A stretch of 64,000 bases of DNA. It comes from Ornatilinea apprima (GTDB lineage: Bacteria > Chloroflexota > Anaerolineae > Anaerolineales > Anaerolineaceae). The stretch spans positions 1 through 64,000 of the forward strand of contig NZ_LGCL01000027.1 in NCBI RefSeq assembly GCF_001306115.1. The letters are read 5' to 3'. Within the stretch, counting starts at the first letter, position 1, and each line of letters begins with the position of its first letter. Positions 50,773 to 60,900 of the stretch are shown piece after piece. The notes under the pieces were generated by a model. It ran no database searches. It was not told the DNA's origin and saw nothing but the letters and a program-made list of their open reading frames with translations. The position numbers and the translations under genes are program-made.

Positions 50773-50808
50773 AAAGGTTTCGGTCAACTTTCGTTGTCAG
50801 AAACCTTT
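50773..50808 (+). terminator. Terminator-like hairpin after the LuxR-type gene
   Basis: AAAGGTTTC (50773-50781) pairs with GAAACCTTT (50800-50808), and inner GTCAAC/GTTGTC can extend it. The T-rich tail is short, so its efficiency is uncertain. Confidence 0.5.
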
Positions 50809-50838
50809 AATTCGTTTATGATTAACCTGTCTCCTCCT

Positions 50839-50855
50839 GACAACAAATTGTTGTC
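50839..50855. promoter_or_regulatory. 17-bp palindrome upstream of the next HTH gene
   Basis: GACAACAAATTGTTGTC is a perfect 8+1+8 palindrome, flanked by the near-repeat GTCTCCT on each side (50829-50860). It lies about 35-50 bases ahead of the XRE-like gene and is a likely operator. Confidence 0.55.
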
Positions 50856-50890
50856 TCCTGGCAACGACGTTCGACTATCCTACCCTTAGA

Positions 50891-51331
50891 GTGTCGAGTA
50901 TTATGCCCCGCTTCTCGGATTGGCTCACTGAAAAATATACCTCCTGGGAAAATACGCAGGGTTCAACGCAGACTTATGCAAAGTATGCGACCTACCTGTG
51001 CGTAGATGCGAAGGTTTTGGTTAATATTATGTTAGGCAAGGCGCTTCCTAATACCGGCGATCTTATGGCTATTGCTGCAAAAGAAGGCTTGGAAGTGTAT
51101 GATGTTCTTGAAAAGGATCGGCCGGAAGAAGGGGTGATCGAAGTTTTCTCATCGCTTGGTACGATGCCCACAGATTTCCGGATGCGCATGGCCCACGCCA
51201 TTTATGAAGCGGAAGAAACCGTAAAGGGCCGGAACATTTCCACAGAATCGGACGAGGCCAAGCAGGTTTTTATTGAGGCATTTGAACGATGGGGGTTTCA
51301 TTATCAGGGCAACTTCGAAAAGAAGAATTGA
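50891..51331 (+). CDS. Small XRE-like regulator
   Basis: A 146-aa protein (142 if started at ATG 50903 rather than GTG 50891). Residues about 8-70 resemble a degenerate Cro/C1 HTH (FSDWLTEKYTSWENTQGSTQ, then AKVLVNIMLGKALPNTGDLM, AIAAKEGLEVYDVL), where the LV.IMLGK..P....L pattern is the recognition-helix region. The C-terminal half is acidic and helical. It sits between the LuxR-type and excisionase-like genes upstream of the cargo, and may control it. Confidence 0.65.
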   Translation: MSSIMPRFSDWLTEKYTSWENTQGSTQTYAKYATYLCVDAKVLVNIMLGKALPNTGDLMAIAAKEGLEVYDVLEKDRPEEGVIEVFSSLGTMPTDFRMRMAHAIYEAEETVKGRNISTESDEAKQVFIEAFERWGFHYQGNFEKKN

Positions 51332-51464
51332 ATAAGGTAGATCAACTCACAGTAATTGTCTGCGGTTTTTTGTTTGCTATTTCTAAGGCGAAAAACGGCT
51401 GTTGTGATCATCATTGATCAGGTATGGCGCTATAATAGTTTTATCTCCCTGTCAGGTTGTGGCT

Positions 51465-51665
51465 GTGGAAAGAAAACCGCCGGAATTCTTGACGATTGAA
51501 GAAGTATCCGAATACTTACGTGTACCGCTCTCTTCTCTTTATAAGCTGGCACAGCAAGGGAAGATACCGGCGTCAAAAGTGGGCCGGCATTGGCGTTTTC
51601 GGCGAGAGTTTATCGACCGTTGGGTTAATGATCAAATACAGACCAAAGTAACACAAAGCCGTTGA
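51465..51665 (+). CDS. Excisionase/MerR-type DNA-binding protein
   Basis: A 66-aa winged-helix protein of the HTH_17 (excisionase, AlpA) class: FLTIEEVSEYLRVPLSSLYK, then GKIPASKVGRHWRFRREFID, RW. TATAAT at 51431-51436 places the promoter inside the longer open frame (TTG 51414), so translation must start later, at GTG 51465 or 51459. Two TGATCA boxes (51405 and 51415) lie near the -35 position. The gene overlaps the possible early start of the helicase gene and is probably co-transcribed with it. It may act as recombination directionality factor or as regulator of the cargo. Confidence 0.8.
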   Translation: MERKPPEFLTIEEVSEYLRVPLSSLYKLAQQGKIPASKVGRHWRFRREFIDRWVNDQIQTKVTQSR

Positions 51666-51691
51666 ATAACATACACAAGGGTTTATCTACG

Positions 51692-54600
51692 ATGGAGCTC
51701 AAACCGGGGGATTGGATCGAAGGCCCTTATTGGCAGGATACGGTTCAAATCATCCACATACAGACGCAAACCGGCTATGATGTGGTGACCGTTTACAGCC
51801 GCGCCCACGATCTATCCCGCCCGTACATTCTGACAAAAGATGACTGGCAGCAGGTGAAACCTATCGCCAGAGCAAGCCGTATAGACCTCTCCTTTGATGG
51901 AGACCCGGCCCGCTTCCGTCTAGCGATCCAGGCACAGCGTCTGAAATTAGCTCACGCGATTGACCCCTACGCCGGTCTCAATTCCAGCCGCATAGATCCT
52001 CTTCCCCACCAGTTTGAAGCGGTTTACCAGCACCTACTTGCCCGACCAGTGGTGCGCAATTTGCTGGCTCACGATGCCGGTGCAGGCAAGACAATCATTG
52101 CTGGGCTACTAATTAAGGAATTGAAACGTCGTCAGGATATTAAGCGTGTGATGATTGTTTGCCCGGCTGGGCTGACGATCCAATGGAAGCGCGAGTTGCT
52201 GACCAAGTTTGGGGAAGATTTCTCGATCATCTCCCGAGAGTACATGGACGAAACGCGCCTGGACCGGTTGGACGTTTGGCGAAAGACGGACCTGGCGATT
52301 ACCTCCGTGGCCTTTGCCCGCCAGCGCGAGATGTGCCGCGCGCTCGAAACGGTCGAATGGGACTTGGTCATCGTGGACGAGGCACACAAACTGGCTGCGT
52401 ACCGCAAATCCTCTGGATCCATCGAGAAAACACAGGCGTATGAGTTGGGTAAAATTCTCTCGCGGCGCGCCAAGCATTTCCTGTTAATGACCGCGACGCC
52501 TCACAAAGGCGATCCGGAGAACTACCGCCTACTGATCCGCTTGATCGATCCCGAATGGGGCGACGCCGCTGCATATGCACCGGGCAGCAACCCGATGATG
52601 CTGCGCCGCACCAAAGAGGAGATGCGCACAGCGGATGGCAGGCCGCTGTATCCAGAGCGCATTGTTGAGACGCTGCCCTACAGTCTTTCACACGACGAAG
52701 GCGAGCTGCTCGAGCAGGTTTACAAGTTCATCCGCAAGCGCTTTGAAAAGGCCAAGTCATCAAACAAGCAGAGCGCCGCGTTCGCGTTGATGACCCTCAG
52801 CCGCCGGTTGGCATCCAGTCCATCCTCGCTGTTGTGCTCTTTGCAACGGATCAAGGCCAAGGCGGAAGCTGGCAATGCCCAGCTTGCGTCCGGAGAAGCA
52901 TCCAATAACGACACCTTCGACCTGGAAGACTGGGATGAACTTAGTGATGAAGACCGCGGCAAGCGCGAGCAAGACGCGGAAGCGCAGGCCGCTCAAATGG
53001 TGGATCTAAAGCAGCTGGAGACCCTGATCACCAAAACCGAAGCGCTCGCTAAAAAAGGCAGCCAGAAAATTGTTGAGCTGCGGAAAGCGGTCGATTTGTG
53101 GGTGGGCGAGCGCAAAAAGCAGCTGATTATCTTTACCGAGTTCAAAGATACCCTGGATGATTTGGACAGGCATCTCAAGGATTGGGGCTATACCACCACC
53201 CAGATCCACGGCGGGATGGCGATGGAGGACCGGCGGGTAGCCGAAAAGGTCTTCTGGCAGGGAAAAGCCCAGGTGCTGGTGGCTACCGAAGCCGCAGGCG
53301 AAGGCATCAACCTGCAATGCTGCAACGTGATGATCAACTTCGACCTGCCTTGGAACCCGACCCGGCTTGAGCAGCGCATGGGCCGCATCCACCGTTATGG
53401 GCAGAAAGAGCCGCAGGTGTTTATCTTCAACCTGCTGGCCCGCAATTCAATGGAAGACCAGGTAAAAGAAACGCTGCTGACCAAGTTGAAGGAAATGCGG
53501 AAAGACCTGGGCGACAAGGTCTTTGATGTTGTTGGAGCCGTGTTGTGGGGTGAGGAGCTGCGCTCTATTCTGGAACGGGTTGCCCTGGGCGATATTACTG
53601 CTGTAGAACACGCCCGCCAAGCTATTGAATCAGCCGAGCAGCCTTTGCGAGCGGCGATCGACACGGAGCGGGAAATTGCTGCAACCAGCGAGCCCTTAGA
53701 TATCGCCGCTTTCCAGCAGAATCAGGCGCAGTTCAAGGCCTACCGGCTCAGCCCGGAAGATGCAGAGGAATTTTTACGCGCGGCCGTTCCTTTTGTGGGC
53801 GGCACGCTGCGCGAGTTCACCGTTCCTTCTAAAAACGGGAACCGGCTCGCTTTTGAAGTCATCCTGCCACTGGATTTAGGACGGGGAAAGGTCCGCCGCC
53901 GCAAGCTGTGTTTCTGGCCGGAAGCATGCTCTGATGATGACACTGATCCAGAGGCCGTTCTGTTTATCTCCCCCGGCAGCACCCTGTTTGACCAGCTGGT
54001 AGAGAAAGTCTTGTTAATATGCCGCGAGGACCTTGCCCGTGGTGCAACCTATTTCGATATTCATCCCGACAGCAGCTCACCTTACCTGGTCTGGTTCATC
54101 CACACCTTCCTCCGCGATGGCCTGGATCACCCATCCGGTGAATTTCTGACCGCGCTCCGCCACCGGGCAGACCAGGAGAAAGTGGAACGCCTGCCATCTG
54201 AAGTGCTGAATGGGTTCGATTTTGGCTCTGGGCATGAGATGACCGAAGGCGTGCAGCGCGTGCGGCCGATGCTGGCTGGTCAGCGCGAGGTCGTTGACCA
54301 ATGCGTCCAATCTGTCTTCTTGCCAGACCTGATGGAACGGCGCAAGCAGCATGAGGAAACGGTCGCGAAAGACTGCCGGTTTCTCACGGATGGCCTCAAC
54401 CACCTGGTCGATTACCTCAACGATGCGTTGCTCGAAGCATACACCTCAGATAACAGCGAGGAGGGCGACTGGATTACTGAACAGATGAACAGCACCCGTC
54501 AGCGCATGGATAAGCTGCAAATCGATATGACCAACGCCGGTCACCTAGCCATGTTAGAGCCCGAAGTGCTGGGCGTGGCGCTCGTTCTCCCAGCCCCCAT

Positions 54601-55042
54601 CGTCATAGCGCCGGAAGAGACGCCGCAGGTCAAGCATGGATCCTCCGTTTCGATGCGCCGCAACCCAGAAGTTGAAAAAGCGGCCATGAAAGTGGTGATG
54701 GATTTGGAAGAGGAGCAGGGCCGCTATCCCAAAGATGTCAGTAAAGGAAAATCCTGGGATATCGAGTCGTGTGATGCAGCCGGGAAAGTAGCCCGCTATA
54801 TTGAAGTTAAAGGACGCGGACCAGGCGAGGCGGAAGAGGTTTGGCTGACCGAACCGGAATGGGAGGCTGCACGCCGCCTGGGCGACCAGCACTGGCTGTA
54901 TATCGTCCGGCTGGAAGATGGGATGAAGTGGATGATTCAAAACCCCTATGTGAAGCTGCACCCGAAGGAAATGAAACGATGGGTGGTTTCCATTGATGAA
55001 GCGGCCGAAGTGGCCAGTCAGGACGGGCCGCCTGGGAAGTAA
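51692..55042 (+). CDS. SNF2-type DEAH helicase with C-terminal DUF3883 (DISARM DrmD-like)
   Basis: A 1116-aa protein. SF2 motor: Walker A AGAGKT at 129-134, DEAH box D229-H232, MTATPHKG (motif III), ATEAAGEGINLQ (531 onward) and QRMGRIHRYGQ from 561 (motif VI). A long middle region follows, then a C-terminal DUF3883 domain (EVKGRGPGEAEEVWLT from 1038), a nuclease-like module found with defence helicases. The order and length resemble DrmD-type helicases. It is the first gene of a series in which the next starts 66 bases downstream. The ATG at 51692 is chosen over TTG 51662, which overlaps the previous stop codon. Confidence 0.9.
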   Translation: MELKPGDWIEGPYWQDTVQIIHIQTQTGYDVVTVYSRAHDLSRPYILTKDDWQQVKPIARASRIDLSFDGDPARFRLAIQAQRLKLAHAIDPYAGLNSSRIDPLPHQFEAVYQHLLARPVVRNLLAHDAGAGKTIIAGLLIKELKRRQDIKRVMIVCPAGLTIQWKRELLTKFGEDFSIISREYMDETRLDRLDVWRKTDLAITSVAFARQREMCRALETVEWDLVIVDEAHKLAAYRKSSGSIEKTQAYELGKILSRRAKHFLLMTATPHKGDPENYRLLIRLIDPEWGDAAAYAPGSNPMMLRRTKEEMRTADGRPLYPERIVETLPYSLSHDEGELLEQVYKFIRKRFEKAKSSNKQSAAFALMTLSRRLASSPSSLLCSLQRIKAKAEAGNAQLASGEASNNDTFDLEDWDELSDEDRGKREQDAEAQAAQMVDLKQLETLITKTEALAKKGSQKIVELRKAVDLWVGERKKQLIIFTEFKDTLDDLDRHLKDWGYTTTQIHGGMAMEDRRVAEKVFWQGKAQVLVATEAAGEGINLQCCNVMINFDLPWNPTRLEQRMGRIHRYGQKEPQVFIFNLLARNSMEDQVKETLLTKLKEMRKDLGDKVFDVVGAVLWGEELRSILERVALGDITAVEHARQAIESAEQPLRAAIDTEREIAATSEPLDIAAFQQNQAQFKAYRLSPEDAEEFLRAAVPFVGGTLREFTVPSKNGNRLAFEVILPLDLGRGKVRRRKLCFWPEACSDDDTDPEAVLFISPGSTLFDQLVEKVLLICREDLARGATYFDIHPDSSSPYLVWFIHTFLRDGLDHPSGEFLTALRHRADQEKVERLPSEVLNGFDFGSGHEMTEGVQRVRPMLAGQREVVDQCVQSVFLPDLMERRKQHEETVAKDCRFLTDGLNHLVDYLNDALLEAYTSDNSEEGDWITEQMNSTRQRMDKLQIDMTNAGHLAMLEPEVLGVALVLPAPIVIAPEETPQVKHGSSVSMRRNPEVEKAAMKVVMDLEEEQGRYPKDVSKGKSWDIESCDAAGKVARYIEVKGRGPGEAEEVWLTEPEWEAARRLGDQHWLYIVRLEDGMKWMIQNPYVKLHPKEMKRWVVSIDEAAEVASQDGPPGK

Positions 55043-55108
55043 AGTATAATGATTCTTTCGCGATAGAACCAAAATTATCCCGAGTAAGCGAAAGCGTTTT
55101 ACCGGATT

Positions 55109-57961
55109 ATGCCAAAACGATACATTGAAGATATTTTGCCCTTAAATGAGCTGAACAAATACGCCCAGGTGGGAGGCGGCATTGGATCATTGAATGTCAT
55201 GCACCCATATTTCGCGCGCCGCCCGCTGACCGCCTCGCGCGCGATGACCCTGGCTGCTTTAGTGGACGCGCCCAAGAATGAGCAAGAACGCAAAGAACTG
55301 GAGAAAATTCTGGTCGAACTCAGTAAAGATGAATGGCCTGAACGACCAGATCTTTTAGAAAAGGCTCGCGAGCTGATCCGAAAAGCACACGGGGGGCAGT
55401 CGCCTAATGTACTGGACCCCTTCGCGGGCGGTGGCTCAATGCCCTTTGAGTCCTTACGCCTGGGCTGTAATTCGACTGCCCTGGACCTTAACCCAGTCGC
55501 TTATTTAGCCTTGACTGGTTCCCTAGTCTACCCTCAAAAATTTGGGAAGAAACGCTATGAAGTTGGGTCATCATGGCGAGAAGTCTCTAAACGAATAGCC
55601 GAAAAAGGCCCTGCGTGGTTTGACGAGGATGAAAATACTCCTACCGAGGAAATTTCGGTCGAACTTTTCAATGACATAGCGACAAGTAAGAAAAAGCCCT
55701 CACAAAGCCAATTGGTCGAAGATGTGCGCTACTGGTCTGAATGGGTATTGAGCCAGGCGGAAACGCAAATTGGGGATTGTTATCCATGCGATCCCGATGG
55801 GGCAACTTCCGTAGCATATTTATGGGCAAAAACAATTCCCTGTCCTCATTGCCAAGGTGAAATACCACTGCTAAAACGCCGCTGGCTACAAAACGGGCGA
55901 GGAGACGAGCCTGTTGCCTATCGCTTAAATGTAAATCCCGAAAACAAATCTTATGATATTGAGATAATTCGGGGACAAGAAGCTATTGATGACAAGCCCG
56001 AACAAGGAACGATGCGTGGTGCAACCCTAACCTGCATCTACTGCAACACACCCCTTGAGAGAGAAAGGATCGTGGAGAAAGCGCAAAAGGGGCAGATGGG
56101 ACAACACTTAATGGCTGTAGTTATCAGCCGAGATGATACAACTGGGAGAGATTTCCGTTCTCCAAATCAAAAAGACCTCGATGCTTTTAATTTGGCCTTG
56201 GCTAAGCTCCCAACTATTGAACAAGAAGGCTATGATTTTTGGGGGCTAGAACGCTTGCTGTCTGTTGTACCAGATGAACCAACGCCACCAAGCAGGTCAA
56301 GAAGTGTAAGCATACGACTTTATGGCGTTGAAACCTGGGGGCAAATGTTTAATGATCGTCAAAAGGTTGCACTTCTGACAATTGGACAACAGATACGAAT
56401 TGTTAGAGATACTTTAAACTCGGAAGACCCCGAATATGCGAAGGCAATAGCACTCTATCTTTCAATTATCCTGGCTCGTTTAATTACGAGAAATTCAAAT
56501 GCCACTATCTGGGATTCCGGAACAAACAAAATAAGTTCAATTTTTGCTCGTCATGATATCCCAATGACTTGGGATTATGCAGAAGCGAATCCCTTTAGTG
56601 GGTTGGCCTCTAGCTGGGCTAGTCAAACAAATGCTTTGCTTGTATCTCTGAATAATGTTGTTTCTGTTGATAGCGGGGTTGCTGAGGTTAGGTTAGGGTC
56701 CGCTGTATCTCTGCCAGAAGATTGGTCGGGCAAGTTCGATGCCGTGGTCTGCGATCCCCCTTACTACGATAGTGTTACCTATGCCGATCTAACCGATTAC
56801 TTCTACCCTTGGCATAAACGTATCATCGGAGATGATTACCCGGAAGCATTTGTTACTGAGATTACGCCTAAAGACGAAGAATTGGTTCAGGAAGAAATTT
56901 ATCATGGCGAGTCAACGGCCCTAGCAAAAAAATATTACGAAGATGGCATGGCACAGGCATTCATGGAAATGCAGCGTGTGCTTCGCAAAGATGGCATCGC
57001 TGTAATCATGTTCGCGCACAAAAATTCAAGTGCCTGGGAGACATTAGTTGGAGCGCTTGTTCGAGCAGGATTCCAGGTTACTGCAAGTTGGCCCCTCAAC
57101 ACAGAAGGGCGACGTCTTCAATCTTACCGAGCAGTAGCGCTCGCATCAGCCGTTTATCTTGTTTGCCGAAAGCGTGATGTTTCTATTGGTACAGGATATC
57201 TTGAAGATATACAAGGTGATCTCCGCAAGACAATTCGCCGATACCTGGAAAGTTTCTGGGATGCAAGAATAGGCGGGGCAGATTTCTTTATGAGCGCTAT
57301 CGGTCCAGGTCTATCCGTCTTCAGCCGGTATAAACGAGTCGAGCGTTATGACGGAACTCAAGTTACAGTGAGCGATTTTATTGATATCGTCCGTCATGAG
57401 GTTGCTACTTTCGCAATTGAGCGCATCATTGGTCAGGAGGGCTTCAACGACAGACTGGATCAGGCCACTCAGTTCTATGTGCTTTGGCGGTGGGGTTATA
57501 ACGATTGGGATGTCCCAAGCGGGGAAGTTTTACTGCTCAGTACAGCCGTTGGAATTGACTATAAAATCCTAATGGACCGGTTTGGACTGATCGTTGATAT
57601 GAAAGGCAAGCTCCGCCTGCTTGGACCGCAAGACCGAAAAGAAAAGTTAGAACGATTAACTGAGCGAGTTGTGGCTGGCGGTGCTGTTCCACTGGTAGAT
57701 GTTATGCACAAAGCCTGCCTGTTGTGGCAAAACGATCAACAGGAGGAACTATCGGCATTAGTAGCGGCGCGTGGCGGAGAGTTGTGGCCGGTGGCGCAAG
57801 CGATGGCCGAATTACTTTCCCCAGATAATTTTGAGAAAAAAGCACTGATGAGCATGTTGAGCAGCCGAGGCGATCTTGAGTCGCGGGCGCAAACCTGGGT
57901 GAGCAAACACCCTGCACCCGAGCAAAAACCGAAGCAGCTCAGTTTTTTTGAAGAAGAATAA
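55109..57961 (+). CDS. DUF1156-type adenine-specific DNA methyltransferase
   Basis: A 950-aa DNA methyltransferase. The DUF1156 N-terminus reads HPYFARRPLTASRAMTLAAL, the SAM-binding motif is LDPFAGGGS (102-110), and the catalytic motif is D549PPY552 in VVCDPPYYDSVTYADLTDYF. Two zinc-ribbon-like pairs, CPHCQGE and CIYCNTP, lie between them. Such proteins methylate adenine (N6) and probably mark host DNA so that the associated machinery spares it. The gene is 14 bases upstream of the DUF499 ATPase gene. The codon usage is more A/T-rich in the middle third than at the ends. Confidence 0.9.
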   Translation: MPKRYIEDILPLNELNKYAQVGGGIGSLNVMHPYFARRPLTASRAMTLAALVDAPKNEQERKELEKILVELSKDEWPERPDLLEKARELIRKAHGGQSPNVLDPFAGGGSMPFESLRLGCNSTALDLNPVAYLALTGSLVYPQKFGKKRYEVGSSWREVSKRIAEKGPAWFDEDENTPTEEISVELFNDIATSKKKPSQSQLVEDVRYWSEWVLSQAETQIGDCYPCDPDGATSVAYLWAKTIPCPHCQGEIPLLKRRWLQNGRGDEPVAYRLNVNPENKSYDIEIIRGQEAIDDKPEQGTMRGATLTCIYCNTPLERERIVEKAQKGQMGQHLMAVVISRDDTTGRDFRSPNQKDLDAFNLALAKLPTIEQEGYDFWGLERLLSVVPDEPTPPSRSRSVSIRLYGVETWGQMFNDRQKVALLTIGQQIRIVRDTLNSEDPEYAKAIALYLSIILARLITRNSNATIWDSGTNKISSIFARHDIPMTWDYAEANPFSGLASSWASQTNALLVSLNNVVSVDSGVAEVRLGSAVSLPEDWSGKFDAVVCDPPYYDSVTYADLTDYFYPWHKRIIGDDYPEAFVTEITPKDEELVQEEIYHGESTALAKKYYEDGMAQAFMEMQRVLRKDGIAVIMFAHKNSSAWETLVGALVRAGFQVTASWPLNTEGRRLQSYRAVALASAVYLVCRKRDVSIGTGYLEDIQGDLRKTIRRYLESFWDARIGGADFFMSAIGPGLSVFSRYKRVERYDGTQVTVSDFIDIVRHEVATFAIERIIGQEGFNDRLDQATQFYVLWRWGYNDWDVPSGEVLLLSTAVGIDYKILMDRFGLIVDMKGKLRLLGPQDRKEKLERLTERVVAGGAVPLVDVMHKACLLWQNDQQEELSALVAARGGELWPVAQAMAELLSPDNFEKKALMSMLSSRGDLESRAQTWVSKHPAPEQKPKQLSFFEEE

Positions 57962-57975
57962 CCAGGAGTGAGCGT

Positions 57976-60900
57976 ATGAGTCAGGCATTGCAGAATTGGC
58001 GTAAAGGTGTTCTTCCACACGAAGATATTCGTGAAAACAAAGTCAATGAAACCCTGTTCGCGGTCAATCTTAGCCGGGCAATCAACAACAAGGGAGCCAG
58101 CGAGTATCGCGAGCCAAAGCTGTTCTTCGAGCGCACTTACCTGACGCGTACCCTGCAAAGCCTGATTCTCGATGTAGTCAATATTCTGCGCAGGCAGCCA
58201 GTCTCCAACAGTGTCCTGCACCTGCAAACGAACTTTGGGGGCGGCAAATCCCACGCGGAGCTGGCTCTTTATCACTTGCTGACCTCTCCGCAGCAAGCGC
58301 TGGAAGTCACCCACCTGGCCGATTTCCTGGCGATGAATGGCATCACCGAAATCCCGAAGGCTTCGGTCGCCGCCCTTCCCTGCGCCGATCTCAACGCCCA
58401 GGGACGGCAGGTGGAAGGCGGGCTGAAAATTCTCACCCTGTGGGGTGAAATCGCCTATCGCTTGGGTGGTGTTGAGCTGTATAACTTGATCCGCGAGAAT
58501 GACCAGCACCGCACCTCGCCCGGCGTGGATGATTTACGCAACGTGCTGGTGCAGGCCGGTCCGAACCTGATTCTGATCGACGAGCTGCTGCACTACGTAG
58601 ACAAAGCAGCCGGTATTCCGGTGGCTGACTCCAACCTCGGAACCCAGACCGTAGCTTTTTTACGCGAGCTGTCCGAAGCCGTAGACCAGGTGGATCACAG
58701 CGTTCTGGTTGCTTCCCTCACTGCCAGCGACATGGAAGGCATTCAGGTGCTAACGCAGGATCAGGCAATGTTCACACTGTCTCAGTTAGAGGATGTGCTG
58801 CGCCGCCTGGAAGATGTCCGCACCCCGATTGAGTCCTCTGAAATCTACGAAATAGCCCGCCTGCGCCTGTTCGAGCACGTCTCCACGAATTTATCCACAC
58901 AGGCAGCCCAGTGTTACAGCCAGATGTACCGCACCGATCCCTGGCGCGATGTGCTGCCGGCTAAGTGCCGGGATACGGCGTACGAAGGGCTGCTTGATCG
59001 GGCTTACCCATTCCACCCATCGATTATCGATGTGCTGTATGAGCGCTGGGGCAGCCGCCCGCAGTTCCAACTCACTCGTGGCACGCTGCGCTTCCTCTCG
59101 CACTTTCTGGCGCACCTCTGGAAGCCTGAATCCGCCCACCTGGCACAAGGACCGGTGATTCACCTGTCCGATATTGATTTAAGTGATGACGATCTCCGCG
59201 GCGAAACGCTCAAGGTGGCCGGGAGCGTCTGGGAAGCCGTGATTGGCACCGATATCGCTACATGGGAGGGCAGTGAATCGATCTGGGAAGGTAAAGAATC
59301 CATCTCGCAGAAGATCGATCACGAGCGCGGCGGACTGTATAAACGATATAAACTCACACAGGGCGTTGCGACCAGCGTGCTCATGTTCACCCACGGCGGC
59401 ATGATGACCCGCCCCACCCCGGAGCCGGATATCCGCCTGGCGGTCATTCATCCCGACATCCCCCTGCCCGATTTGCACCAGGCAATGGACGACTGCGCCC
59501 AGCGCCTGTACTTCTACTATAAAGAAGAGGGCGGGCTGATCTTCAAGACCGAACCCAACCCAAACAAGGTGCTGGCGGATGAGCGGTCGAATGTGGAAAC
59601 GGATGAGGCCCGGCGAAAAGTTGAAAGTCTCATTGAGGACATTTTAGGGAAATCCAACCTATTCAATATCAGTCTCTATGGTTTCCATAATGGATTGGTC
59701 AAAGAACCAGCCAATGTTCCTGATGAAGGGGCGCTGCAAATGGTGATCCTGCCGCCCGGACAGCCTTTGCACCAGGGAAAACTGGACGGCAAATTAACCA
59801 CCTTCCTTAGCAACATCTCAGAAAATTATGGCGCGCGCCACCGCATGAACCGGAATATGGTCATGTTCATGGTACCGGACGCTGGCAGCATCGGCCAGGC
59901 AATTGGTCGGACGATGGACTGGATCGCCGCCGAGAACGTCTTGAACGATTCCGGGCTAATGGCGCGCTTCTCGGAGGGCCAGCAGGATTACATTCGCGAG
60001 AAACTCAGCTCCGCGCGTGGCGATGCAAAGGAATTTATCAAGAAAGCCTACCGGACAGTGATTCTTCCTAACGGCGAAGCCAGCAAGTACGAAGTGGTCG
60101 AGTTGGGCTACGCGCCTTTGAATCGAACCGTCATCCAACAGGCATATGAAGACCTGATCACGAATGGGAAGATCCACCAGGAGTTCAATCCGTCCTTGTT
60201 GGATGGGCGTTGGGAATCGCTCTGGCCGAAAACGGCAACGGTCATCACCACACAGACGTTATGGGAGAAGTTTTCCCGGCGCAGCGACGCCCCGATCCTG
60301 ACCGGCGTTGACGTGCTGCGCAACATGGTCAAGAAAGGCGTCGAACGCGGCATATTTGGCTTTGGGGTGCTGACCGATACCAATGAGGACATGCTCAAAA
60401 AGGGATCCTATGAGCATGGGCGCATCCACCTGGGAGCTTTTGACGCGAACGATTTAGGGATGCTGGAAATCAGCCATCGCACGGTGCTAATGCGGATTGA
60501 CCAGGTCAATGCTCTGTTCAAACCCATCACTAAAGAGGAAGTGGCCATGCTGGTCACCTCCCCTCGCAGCCCGGTTCAGGCCGTTTTCCACGCAGCCCGC
60601 AATTCGCCCATGGTCACCGGCAGGGCCGACCCCGCCTCTTTCTTCACTGCAATTTTGGATGGGGTGAAAGCAGGTCTGTTTGGGTATGCTACTTCCAGCA
60701 ACGCCACCATTCAGCGTGGCGCGGAGACGGAACTCGCGCTTTCCGATATTGGTTTCTCCGGATACCTGATTGGAGAAGACGTACCGCTGCCAGTATCGGC
60801 GGATGAAGTCGCTGCATTAGTGCCTGATGATGGTCTGGTCTCTGTCCAGGAGATCTACCAGAAAGCGGTTAGCACCTATGGCAGCGAGCGCGTTACCGAG

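Noticed and set aside
51414-51464. Upstream extension of the excisionase-like protein
   Set aside because: It contains the TATAAT promoter box, so the extra codons are unlikely to be translated.
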